Below, one piece after another: positions 49,501 through 58,085 of a stretch of 64,000 nucleotides of DNA. The notes under the pieces are model-generated. The model was not told the DNA's origin. It searched no databases and was given only the letters and a program-made list of their open reading frames with translations. The stretch spans positions 1-64,000 of the forward strand of contig JAOHKZ010000005.1 of the NCBI GenBank assembly GCA_028101545.1. The letters are read 5' to 3'. The position numbers and the translations under genes are program-made. This DNA comes from Opitutales bacterium (lineage in GTDB: Bacteria; Verrucomicrobiota; Verrucomicrobiia; Opitutales; Seribacteraceae). Every line of letters starts with the position of its first letter. Position 1 is the stretch's first letter.

Positions 49501-49672
49501 CAAAACCAGCTTCCGCAGCCTGAAATGGCTCCTGTTCGTCCAGGTGCACGGAAACTGCCGCCTGCTGCTGCGACTCCTGAGCGATGATGTTGGTCGCTGT
49601 GAGACAGATGAAGATGACGAGTCTTGATATCAAGCACACGTAGTCTGACTGGTTTAAATGAGATTGATTCAT
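46574..49672 (-). CDS. DUF1592/DUF1587/DUF1588-type cytochrome
   Basis: [85 protein letters not shown]. Start chosen at MNQSHLNQS, since the ORF-track start at 49786 precedes a short tandem repeat. Confidence 0.88.
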   Translation of the reverse strand: [1032 protein letters not shown]

Positions 49673-49737
49673 GAGCGTCACAACTTGACTTCCGGTGGTG
49701 TTAGGATTTGCCACATTTTTTGAAAATAGACTATTAA

Positions 49738-49779
49738 GTTTAATCATATTTGAATTGAGTTTAATCATATCTGAATTCT
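49738..49779. repeat. Two ~21-bp tandem units
   Basis: GTTTAATCATATTTGAATTGA / GTTTAATCATATCTGAATTCT, adjacent. Confidence 0.7.
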
Positions 49780-49786
49780 TTCGCAA

Positions 49787-50560
49787 CTACGGCCTGCCGT
49801 CTTCCGCAGGTTGTTTTCCTTTGATAAGTGCATAACCCTGGCGCGCGAAGCGTTGACCGAGAGTGATATAACCCTCCGGCCTTTTGTAGTGAACACCGTT
49901 CTGCATTTTTCCATCGACCTCGATATCGTTCAGATCATCGACATCTATCCAGGCGCCGCGAGCGTCTTCATCAACAATTTCGCGTTGTATCTTTCTTATA
50001 GCTACACTTCCGCTCTCGGGGTTATCGATGGCATAATCGCTGATGCGCCCGATAACAATATTCATATCCGGCCGCTGCAGATCACGACGCAGTTTTGTTA
50101 TCAATAGTTTCAAAGCGTCCTTATACGCCGCTTGCGCCCGAGCCTGGGCATCGGTCTCGCCCTGCATCCAGCAGAAGGTGACGGATGTCAGCCTTGGGTG
50201 CTCCTTCAGCGTCTCCTGATACTTATCCAGAATCGGTTGATAAAGCGCGGCCTCCCACCCCCTGTGGATTCTCTTTATACGGCCTTCATCGAGTCCATTC
50301 TTTTTAGCAATATCCTGCCACTCTTCCAGCCATCGGCAAATAGGTTGGCTGCCTTTTGAGACTTTGATATAGACGACCTCTTCGTCTTTAAATAATTTCT
50401 TGGCCTCAGGCATGAAACCGGCATTTGGGTTCATCCGCGCCATATTCGATTGCCCGGAGAGGATGAACAAGTGAACTGGCTTGTTCGCTGCTGTTACTAC
50501 AGATGCAGTGAGCAAGAGTGTTAAAAGAGTGATCGGCGTGAATAATGATAATGTCTTCAA
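49787..50560 (-). CDS. SGNH/sialate O-acetylesterase-like esterase
   Basis: VHLFILSGQSNMARM; VTFCWMQGETDAQ; GVHYKRPEGYITLGQRFARQGYALIKGKQPAEDGRP. Confidence 0.85.
   Translation of the reverse strand: MKTLSLFTPITLLTLLLTASVVTAANKPVHLFILSGQSNMARMNPNAGFMPEAKKLFKDEEVVYIKVSKGSQPICRWLEEWQDIAKKNGLDEGRIKRIHRGWEAALYQPILDKYQETLKEHPRLTSVTFCWMQGETDAQARAQAAYKDALKLLITKLRRDLQRPDMNIVIGRISDYAIDNPESGSVAIRKIQREIVDEDARGAWIDVDDLNDIEVDGKMQNGVHYKRPEGYITLGQRFARQGYALIKGKQPAEDGRP
50288..50533. repeat. Direct repeat copy 2 (SGNH gene 5' portion)
   Basis: Ungapped match to 40642..40887, offset 9646 bp. Confidence 0.85.
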
Positions 50561-50577
50561 AATAGAGTTGGGTTGGG

Positions 50578-51945
50578 CTAGCGCTTTTTCTTTTCGCTCA
50601 CTGGTTTCGGGATAGGGGCCCTGGTTTCGCTGAGCCAGGCGTTTAACATAGCTTCAAGTTCCTTTGTCTTTTCAGGCATCGACTCGGCTAGATTTTCTTT
50701 CTCGCTGATATCGTTTTTCAGATCATAGAGTTCGATTGGGTCATTGTTGAACCACTTGATCAGCCGGTGGTCCTTGTGCCGAATCGCAGCATGGGGTGTC
50801 GCCCCGCCTCTTCGGTGTCCATGGGGGAAGTACCAGAACAGGGTATCGCGCCCCAGTGATGCATTGGGATCTTTCAGAATGGCGGAAAGATCCAAGCCAT
50901 CCACTTCCTGATTGTGATCCGCATTACCCTTGGCACCCGTGGCATTCAAAATCGTCGGATAGAAATCCATCGTGATGACTGGGCTATCACAAACGCTTCC
51001 GGAAGGAGTGACTCCCGGCCAGCGAACAATCGTCGGTTCGCGAACGCCGCCTTCGTAGGCGGAGCCCTTGCCAGCCCTCAGCGGTGCGTTCCAAGTCTGC
51101 CCCACGAGTCCACCGTTATCCCCAGTGAGAATGATCATGGTTCGATCCGCAATCCCCAGTTTCTCCAGGTGTTCGGTGATTCGACCGACGCTGTCATCGA
51201 CTGACTTCAACAGGGCAGCGTAAGCAGGTCTCTTGTGGCGCTTGCCCGCTGGCTTGTTCTTGAAGTATTCGACCAATTCCGGCTTCCCCATAATCGGTGT
51301 ATGAACCGCGTAGTAGGCGAAATGGAGAAAGAAAGGATCCTCCTTCCAGTCATCGATAATCTTTAGAGCCTCATCGGTGAGTCGATCCGTCAGAAAGTCA
51401 CCCTCCTTGCCGCCAGGAGGTATATTTTCGACCGATTTTTTTCCTTGGTAGGGATGGAAATAGGTCGCCGGCTCTCCCCATTCACCGCCGCCAATATTCA
51501 GATCAAATCCGTGATGGGTCGGATAAAAGTCCTTGTAGTCCTCACGGTTGCGTGGGGCGAGGTGCCATTTCCCAACATGAGCCGTTCGATAGCCGGCTTT
51601 TTTGACGGCCTCGGCGATCGTGGTTTCTTCATGACGAAGCCACATCGTCCGGCCGCTGATGTAGTTGGTCACTCCGTGTTTCGGAGTGTACTTTCCGGTC
51701 ATCAAAGATGCTCTTGTCGGCGAGCACACCGTGCAGGCCGCGTAGCCATTGGTAAACTTCATACCTGAAGCGGCCAGCTTGTCGATGTTCGGCGTTTCGT
51801 AATAATCCGATCCGTAGCAACCGAAGTCAGTCCAGCCAAGATCATCGACCATCAGGAAAATGACATTGGGCCGTAGCTCGGCAAAAGTGACACCAAGCGT
51901 AAGGAGAAAAGAGGTGAGTAGGTAGAAGATCTTATCGAGGTTCAT
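50578..51945 (-). CDS. Sulfatase
   Basis: RPNVIFLMVDDLGWTDFGCYG; CSPTRASLMTGKYTPKHG; GKWHLAPR; TGDNGG; C-terminus SEKKKR. Confidence 0.93.
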   Translation of the reverse strand: MNLDKIFYLLTSFLLTLGVTFAELRPNVIFLMVDDLGWTDFGCYGSDYYETPNIDKLAASGMKFTNGYAACTVCSPTRASLMTGKYTPKHGVTNYISGRTMWLRHEETTIAEAVKKAGYRTAHVGKWHLAPRNREDYKDFYPTHHGFDLNIGGGEWGEPATYFHPYQGKKSVENIPPGGKEGDFLTDRLTDEALKIIDDWKEDPFFLHFAYYAVHTPIMGKPELVEYFKNKPAGKRHKRPAYAALLKSVDDSVGRITEHLEKLGIADRTMIILTGDNGGLVGQTWNAPLRAGKGSAYEGGVREPTIVRWPGVTPSGSVCDSPVITMDFYPTILNATGAKGNADHNQEVDGLDLSAILKDPNASLGRDTLFWYFPHGHRRGGATPHAAIRHKDHRLIKWFNNDPIELYDLKNDISEKENLAESMPEKTKELEAMLNAWLSETRAPIPKPVSEKKKR

Positions 51946-52022
51946 ATTGTCGAATGAATAGAGTTGTATCTATTTCTTGTATTCTCGGGTAACAGGAACA
52001 TCTATAACCACCATCATCGCAA

Positions 52023-55000
52023 TTAGCGTGGAGCTACCCGCTCCCACAACTGCTGTGCTTCATAGGGTCCAGTCTTTCCTTTTTCCGCACCCCTTATTTT
52101 TTTTACAAAGGCACTGGTGACATCAGCAGGAGCATCCGTCCATGCAGAACGAACATAACTTAAAATGGATGCTATTTCATCATCCCCGAGTGCAGGCCCA
52201 AATCCAGGCATGGCGGCTTCGTAATTCTGCAACTCTCCATTTACTTTGATTTGTCCGCCCAACCCTTTCAGTAAAACTTTGACCAAAATTTCTCGGTCGC
52301 CCGAAACCCAGTCTGAATGAAGAGTCGGAGCAATACTGGGCAACCCCTTCCCTTCTGGTCCGTGACATCCTATGCAAAACATTTTAAATAAGGTTTCACC
52401 CGCCCGTATACGACCCTTGGGAGTATTTGCGGTATTTAATGCCACTCTTTCCTTATCGGCTTTGCTTCCCCGGATCCGCAATGAAGCCGTTCGGGATTTT
52501 AAAGCCGGCATGGGCTCTGCAAATCCTTTCTTCGCCTTGTCCAAGTGAACAAGCGTGGCAAAAGCATTCATCTCTAACGGCCCTTCCTCCGTTTCCAGTT
52601 CGGCAAAGATATGGGTTTGCAAGGCGGGCAGAAGATTAGGAATCTCGAGGAATACCGATTTTTGATCCGGAAGAATTTTTACACTCTTCACCCGGACACG
52701 GTCGTGTCCCTCCTGCGAAGGGCGCTTGACGGAATACTCCAGCGAACCGTAAGCGGGAGAATATTCATAATTCCATTGCTGAACAAAATAGCTCTTTGCC
52801 TGTGAAGCTGCCTTGCCGCTAAGTTTGGAACTGAACTGCAGTTCTATCCCGTTTTCATAGCCATGTACTTTCTTAAGCATGGGGTATGGATTCCCCGTGT
52901 AACGAACGCGTTCAAGGGATCCATCATCGAGGGAATAGTTGCCCCAGCCATCCGACCCGACCGCATAAAACATTCCATCCTTTGGATTGATCGCTCCCCG
53001 CATCCCTCCTGCCCGAAACTCACCCGGCAAAGGAACGATGGTTCCCTGGGCACGGTTGTAATCCGCGTAGTCATCATTTCGCAGGATTTGATACCAGCTT
53101 CCATAGCCGTAACTCAAACCAACAATCTCTCCGCTTAGAGGACCAAAACGTTCAGACACCGGAAACTCAAAACCACCGGTTGAATTATCAATTCCCCGTG
53201 GGAGATAAGCCATGGCTGGAGTAATCTTCTTATCATTCTCCTTGTAAGAATCTTTGTTCAAATGATCTGGCCCCATGCCATAGTAATCGCCTTTCTGCAT
53301 TTCAAGAACTGCCGATGAAGGGGTCCAGATTCCTTCCTGTGGACCGACAAGAAATACACCATCCTGACTTGCTCCCACTGCCATGGCATTACGCATGCCA
53401 CTGGCCAACTGTTCTGGGTCCTTATTCCATGGCTTCCTGTAAGCGGAAGTACTGTTAACGAAATACATATTCCTTTCTTTATCTATGTGAAAACCAAAGG
53501 TTCCGGTATGTCCCATGTATTTGTATGACGGGAAGGAAAAATACTCCTCATAGTAGTCTGCTTCGTCATCCTCATTCAGATCTTTGGGACATACAATGCC
53601 ACCCCGGGTCATGACATGGGGTAAGCCATCGATAACCCGAAGTCCAAAAGGCTGGTCCAACCCGGTTGCGTATCGTTTCCAGGTAACTTCTTTCATACCC
53701 GCTTCCAGACCCATGACTTTCCAAAGATCACCCATCAGAGTGCAAATATATGCCGCCCCATCCTGGTCAAAATCAATACCACTGAACAGCATCATCGAAC
53801 CCCACGGGTTATCAAAAGGAACATCGATACGGTCAATAACATAGGCTTTGTCACTCCCGGCAATCTTCACCTTTTCCTTAAAGAGCTGAGGCCAGTTGGC
53901 TTTTCCTCCCTTGGTCCACATTGGTAAGGGGTCCGTTTTTTGATCAGCTTTGATTGACGAGATCACCTTATCTGCTTCTGCGGAAGGGCCTTCCCAATAA
54001 TAAACTTTATAAGCATTAGCAGTGGCAGAGGATATCCATTTTCCTTTTTTGAGATCTGGGGAAAGCAAAGTTCCTTTATCTTTTGAAAAAGACTTGGCCG
54101 CACCCACGATCGATCTTCCATCCTTGGTGCCCACGATCATATTTCCATTTGTTTTGATCTCCCAATCTTTGTAGCCATCCAGTTTAATAGGAAATAGAGC
54201 GACTCCCTTCTCCAATGCTGAGACCATGCGTACAAAACAGCCATTTTTCATCCGCGAAATATTCTCAAGAAAACGGGTATCACCGATCTCGTAATGCATC
54301 ATCACCCGTCGACCATAGGTGTAATGCCCAAGGTAGCGACTGATTGACTGTCCATCCCTCTCAATCGGACCAAACCATGCACTCAAATCACTGGGCTTTA
54401 CCCCGGTGGGCACAATCACTCCATGAATCAAACCCCAGCGGTGAGGATTGAAGGTGGGGCGACCTTTCCAATAATTAAAATACTCACCGTTTTTATGGTC
54501 GAAAGTTACGGTATAATCTCCGGGAAGCAACAGGTTCAGCATGTTACCTTTGGCAGCCCTATTTTTTATGTTGATTGAATAGGAAGCCTTCAACGCGGGA
54601 CCGTAATCCATCTTATGCCAGCGATAATCCTTGTGCCCGTTTTCGCTGTAATTTCCCCAGTGACCAAAGATTCCCCCATCCAGATCAGTATACGCGGGTA
54701 GTAAATTAAGTTCCTGATCCTTCTGTAAGTGATGTTTCGCCTGGCGTTTGTAAAAGTCGTACATCCGGTAGGTATTGGTTTCCTCCCCCGCAAACTCATA
54801 CCCCGCCCTACCCTTCGAAGTGTCCAGGTAAGGATAAAGAGCCGGTTCTATTTTCGGAGGTGATACCGTGGTACTTACTGCTTCATCATCTTCCACCTCT
54901 TCTTCAACGGACTGGACTTCTTTAAGGTAAATATTTCTAAACCTAACTTTCTTTCCCACAAGTTCCGGCTTCTTTACCCCGTGAACCTGAAGGCCGATAT

Positions 55001-55577
55001 GCCCCGGACCAGCCACTCCATCAAATTCAAAATCTGTGATCGGAACATCATTGATAAATGTCTGATAGCGATCATCGAGCGACCGGATCAAAAATGAGTT
55101 CCATTCACTTGGTTTGAAGGCGCCTTTGATTGGTTTTGTTTTTTCCTTCTCCATATCAGGACTAAGCCAAAGTTGTCTGGAACCATCCTTTTTCTTCATC
55201 GCTTCGCCGTATATAAAGCCTGACCTGCCTCCGGCGATTTCAACCTGGGGTCCAATCAGGTGAGCACCTTCACGCAATGGTATGGAGCGAATTTGGCAAC
55301 CTGAGTTCAGTCCGAGATCCAGTTTCACCTCAAACTTGAGCTCGAGATTACGGTATTTCTGCTTGGTTGTCATGAACCCATTTCCTTCTTTTGGGACCGA
55401 GATACCGACAATGCTTTGATCAACAATTTCATAGGTGTGCTTACCACCGGTCTGAAACCATCCGTCAAAGGACTTACCGTCGAACAGCTTGACCCAATCT
55501 GCAGCCCCGGCAAAAGGAGCAAAGAGGGTCATCATAAATAGACAAAGTAAAAAGGAATGAGTTTGATAGGATTTCAT
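52023..55577 (-). CDS. DUF1080 + DUF6797-like + propeller + cytochrome c fusion protein
   Basis: WVKLFDGKSFDGWFQTGGKHTYEIVDQSIVG (DUF1080); YPYLDTSKGRAGYEFAGEETNTYRMYDFYKRQAKHHL; propeller IDFDQDGAAYICTLMGDLWKV; FKMFCIGCHGPEGKGLPSIAPTLHSDWV (CIGCH cytochrome c). Confidence 0.85.
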   Translation of the reverse strand: MKSYQTHSFLLCLFMMTLFAPFAGAADWVKLFDGKSFDGWFQTGGKHTYEIVDQSIVGISVPKEGNGFMTTKQKYRNLELKFEVKLDLGLNSGCQIRSIPLREGAHLIGPQVEIAGGRSGFIYGEAMKKKDGSRQLWLSPDMEKEKTKPIKGAFKPSEWNSFLIRSLDDRYQTFINDVPITDFEFDGVAGPGHIGLQVHGVKKPELVGKKVRFRNIYLKEVQSVEEEVEDDEAVSTTVSPPKIEPALYPYLDTSKGRAGYEFAGEETNTYRMYDFYKRQAKHHLQKDQELNLLPAYTDLDGGIFGHWGNYSENGHKDYRWHKMDYGPALKASYSINIKNRAAKGNMLNLLLPGDYTVTFDHKNGEYFNYWKGRPTFNPHRWGLIHGVIVPTGVKPSDLSAWFGPIERDGQSISRYLGHYTYGRRVMMHYEIGDTRFLENISRMKNGCFVRMVSALEKGVALFPIKLDGYKDWEIKTNGNMIVGTKDGRSIVGAAKSFSKDKGTLLSPDLKKGKWISSATANAYKVYYWEGPSAEADKVISSIKADQKTDPLPMWTKGGKANWPQLFKEKVKIAGSDKAYVIDRIDVPFDNPWGSMMLFSGIDFDQDGAAYICTLMGDLWKVMGLEAGMKEVTWKRYATGLDQPFGLRVIDGLPHVMTRGGIVCPKDLNEDDEADYYEEYFSFPSYKYMGHTGTFGFHIDKERNMYFVNSTSAYRKPWNKDPEQLASGMRNAMAVGASQDGVFLVGPQEGIWTPSSAVLEMQKGDYYGMGPDHLNKDSYKENDKKITPAMAYLPRGIDNSTGGFEFPVSERFGPLSGEIVGLSYGYGSWYQILRNDDYADYNRAQGTIVPLPGEFRAGGMRGAINPKDGMFYAVGSDGWGNYSLDDGSLERVRYTGNPYPMLKKVHGYENGIELQFSSKLSGKAASQAKSYFVQQWNYEYSPAYGSLEYSVKRPSQEGHDRVRVKSVKILPDQKSVFLEIPNLLPALQTHIFAELETEEGPLEMNAFATLVHLDKAKKGFAEPMPALKSRTASLRIRGSKADKERVALNTANTPKGRIRAGETLFKMFCIGCHGPEGKGLPSIAPTLHSDWVSGDREILVKVLLKGLGGQIKVNGELQNYEAAMPGFGPALGDDEIASILSYVRSAWTDAPADVTSAFVKKIRGAEKGKTGPYEAQQLWERVAPR

Positions 55578-55703
55578 TTAATTAATTGTGCTACATTTTC
55601 TCCGGTTCGCCTATCCAAGTAAAATATTTTGTAACAATTTCATTATAATTAATGAATTAAGGAGAGCATTTGTTTCCAAAAAATTCAGGAAACTCGTTAT
55701 TTT

Positions 55704-57071
55704 TTATTTCCTCCTAGGCATCATCTGAGCCCCCACTTGGTCTCGCCATGCCTCCAGCTCGCTTTTCAATTCGGCAGTTTTATCTTTCATACTGGCACTC
55801 AGGTCCCTGCTTTCACCGGGATCGCTCATCAAATCATACAGTTCATAAGCTCCATCTTCTCCATAAGCCGACTGCTCGAACCATTCAATCAGCTTGTACC
55901 GTCCTTTACGAATAGCTCCTGAAGGTGCAATGCCAAGACCATGATAATGCGGATAGTGCCAACAAAGGGATTCACGGGTAAGTTTCGCTCCTGAATCCCT
56001 AAGAACAGGCAGTAGACTGACCCCATCGATGTCCTTTTCCCTGGAAATGCCACCCGCAAGGTCAGTGAAAGTGGGAAAGAAATCATTACTGATAACAAAT
56101 TGTGCCGATTCAGTCCCGGGTTTTACCACTCCGGGCCATCGAATGATCAACGGCATACGAATACCGGCTTCGTAAAGATCCCCTTTGGAACCTCTGAAGG
56201 GCTTACCCTCCTTACTACCCTTTTGTCCATTATCAGAATTAAAAACCACCAGGGTATTATTTTCCAACTCAAGCTCCACGAGAGTATCCAGTATCGTGCC
56301 TATGCTTTTGTCCAAAGTCTCGAGCATGGCGGCCTGTTTCGGATTATTGGTTTTAAGTTTTTTTAACTCAGGTTTCTTTGCATATTTCTCGATCAGCGAC
56401 TTCTTCTCAATCTCAGGGTCATGAATACTGTTATGGGTAACATAGCAGAAAAAGGGTTGATCCTTATTCTTTTTGATAAACGCAACCGATCTTTCGGTAA
56501 TCTCCCTCACATGGTGCCAATCCTCATCAAATTTGCTTTTGGGACCTGCGCCAGGCTTATGGGTTGTCAGCACATCATCAAAACCCTGAGAGCCTGGATC
56601 CCCCGGACGGCCAAGCTTGTATTTCTTATCCTTATTGAGGTGCCATTTCCCAAAATGCCCGGTTGCATACCCCGCATCCTTGAGGACTTCCGCTATGGTT
56701 ACCTCCCCAAGAGGAAGCTCTTTCTTCCAGTCCGGAGTGATCAGTTTTGAATTTTTTGAACTGCGACCGGGTATGTAATCGGTCAGATGAAGACGGGCTG
56801 GATGTTTTCCGGTCATAATACTTGCCCGGGTGGGAGAACATACCGGACTTGCAGCATAAGCATTCGAAAACTTCAGTCCGTTTTTGGCCAACTTATCAAT
56901 ATGCGGGGTCTCATAAAAAGTACTGCCATAAGCTCCGACCTGATGTCTGCCGAGATCATCGGCGAGGATAAATATAATATTTGGTTTCTTGGAACTTTGC
57001 TTTGCACCTGCGGTGAAAAAAGGTGAGGTCAAGACAAGGCCGATGAACAAAGATATATAAAAGGACTTCAT
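55704..57071 (-). CDS. Sulfatase
   Basis: KPNIIFILADDLGRHQVGAYG; CSPTRASIMTGKHPARLHLTDYIPGR; GKWHLN; SDNGQ; signal peptide from MKSFYISLF. Confidence 0.93.
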   Translation of the reverse strand: MKSFYISLFIGLVLTSPFFTAGAKQSSKKPNIIFILADDLGRHQVGAYGSTFYETPHIDKLAKNGLKFSNAYAASPVCSPTRASIMTGKHPARLHLTDYIPGRSSKNSKLITPDWKKELPLGEVTIAEVLKDAGYATGHFGKWHLNKDKKYKLGRPGDPGSQGFDDVLTTHKPGAGPKSKFDEDWHHVREITERSVAFIKKNKDQPFFCYVTHNSIHDPEIEKKSLIEKYAKKPELKKLKTNNPKQAAMLETLDKSIGTILDTLVELELENNTLVVFNSDNGQKGSKEGKPFRGSKGDLYEAGIRMPLIIRWPGVVKPGTESAQFVISNDFFPTFTDLAGGISREKDIDGVSLLPVLRDSGAKLTRESLCWHYPHYHGLGIAPSGAIRKGRYKLIEWFEQSAYGEDGAYELYDLMSDPGESRDLSASMKDKTAELKSELEAWRDQVGAQMMPRRK

Positions 57072-57156
57072 AGGTTGAAAATGTAAGCCCATATTCCTAA
57101 GTCACCCGAATAGAAGCAATTCAGAAGCTTACATTTTGTATAAATAAACGCAGTCG

Positions 57157-58029
57157 TTACTTGGATTTTTTCTTTTTCTTTGAAGATGTAATTTCGAAAG
57201 TATTGATCTTTGTATCCGCACTTGGAACTTTCTGATCAGCCGCCCAAAAAATTCCGTTAATTATCAATCTTACCGAATTGGGATCTCCAAAATCATTAAG
57301 ATGACCAAGGGAAGTGGAAAAAGTTCTGCCTCCCCATTTGTTGGTCCATGTCCATGCCACCACATCCGTCATTTCCGGCTTAAGATGATGCGTACCAAAT
57401 CGGTTTGTTCGTACTGCAGCTTTTTTATCCCTTGGGTGCCCAGTCCCCAATAAAAGAGGTGTGGTTCCTTTTTCCATTTTGGTCAGATAGAGCGTACCCC
57501 GGGATCCCCAATTTTCATCAGCTTGAACGCCGGTAAAAACCGGGTGTTTATTCCTCCCCTGCTCCACTTTCAGGCGAGTGGGACCACTAAGATGAATGCG
57601 GTAGGGTGAACCAAGAGCATCCCGGCCAAACCCATCGTTCCACTTTTGATTGGGATGTTCATCAGGATAATTAAACCCGTGCGTGCTCGTCCGAAAACCC
57701 ACCACTGGCTTTCCTGATTTCAGGTAATCGGTGATATGAACGAGTTGTTGATCATCAATTTTTAAAAACCGGGTATAGAAAATGGCTAGATCTGCTTTTT
57801 TCAATGCTTCCAGACCCGGTAATCCCCTCTTGTCTTTTTCTGGATCCCAGTCCGGATTAATTACGGTTGTCTTAAAACCGAGACGCTCGATTTCGGATGC
57901 GAGCATCGGCATCGATTTCTGGGGGGAATAATGATGAGTACCCACCACAAATAACGCATGTGGTTTCTCTCCATGCAGAAAAGAGAGAGCACATACGAAG
58001 AAGGAAAGAAAGAATAATTTAAATATCAT
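57157..58029 (-). CDS. ThuA-domain protein
   Basis: HALFVVGTHHYSPQKSMPMLASEIERLGFKTTVINP; VVGFRTSTHGFNYP; RTFSTSLGHLNDFGDP; C-terminus SSKKKKKSK. Confidence 0.85.
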   Translation of the reverse strand: MIFKLFFLSFFVCALSFLHGEKPHALFVVGTHHYSPQKSMPMLASEIERLGFKTTVINPDWDPEKDKRGLPGLEALKKADLAIFYTRFLKIDDQQLVHITDYLKSGKPVVGFRTSTHGFNYPDEHPNQKWNDGFGRDALGSPYRIHLSGPTRLKVEQGRNKHPVFTGVQADENWGSRGTLYLTKMEKGTTPLLLGTGHPRDKKAAVRTNRFGTHHLKPEMTDVVAWTWTNKWGGRTFSTSLGHLNDFGDPNSVRLIINGIFWAADQKVPSADTKINTFEITSSKKKKKSK

Positions 58030-58085
58030 GACGGAGGAGATTTTATTTGGGTTTTACTAGAATTTCCATCTTTTCAGGCCCCAGA

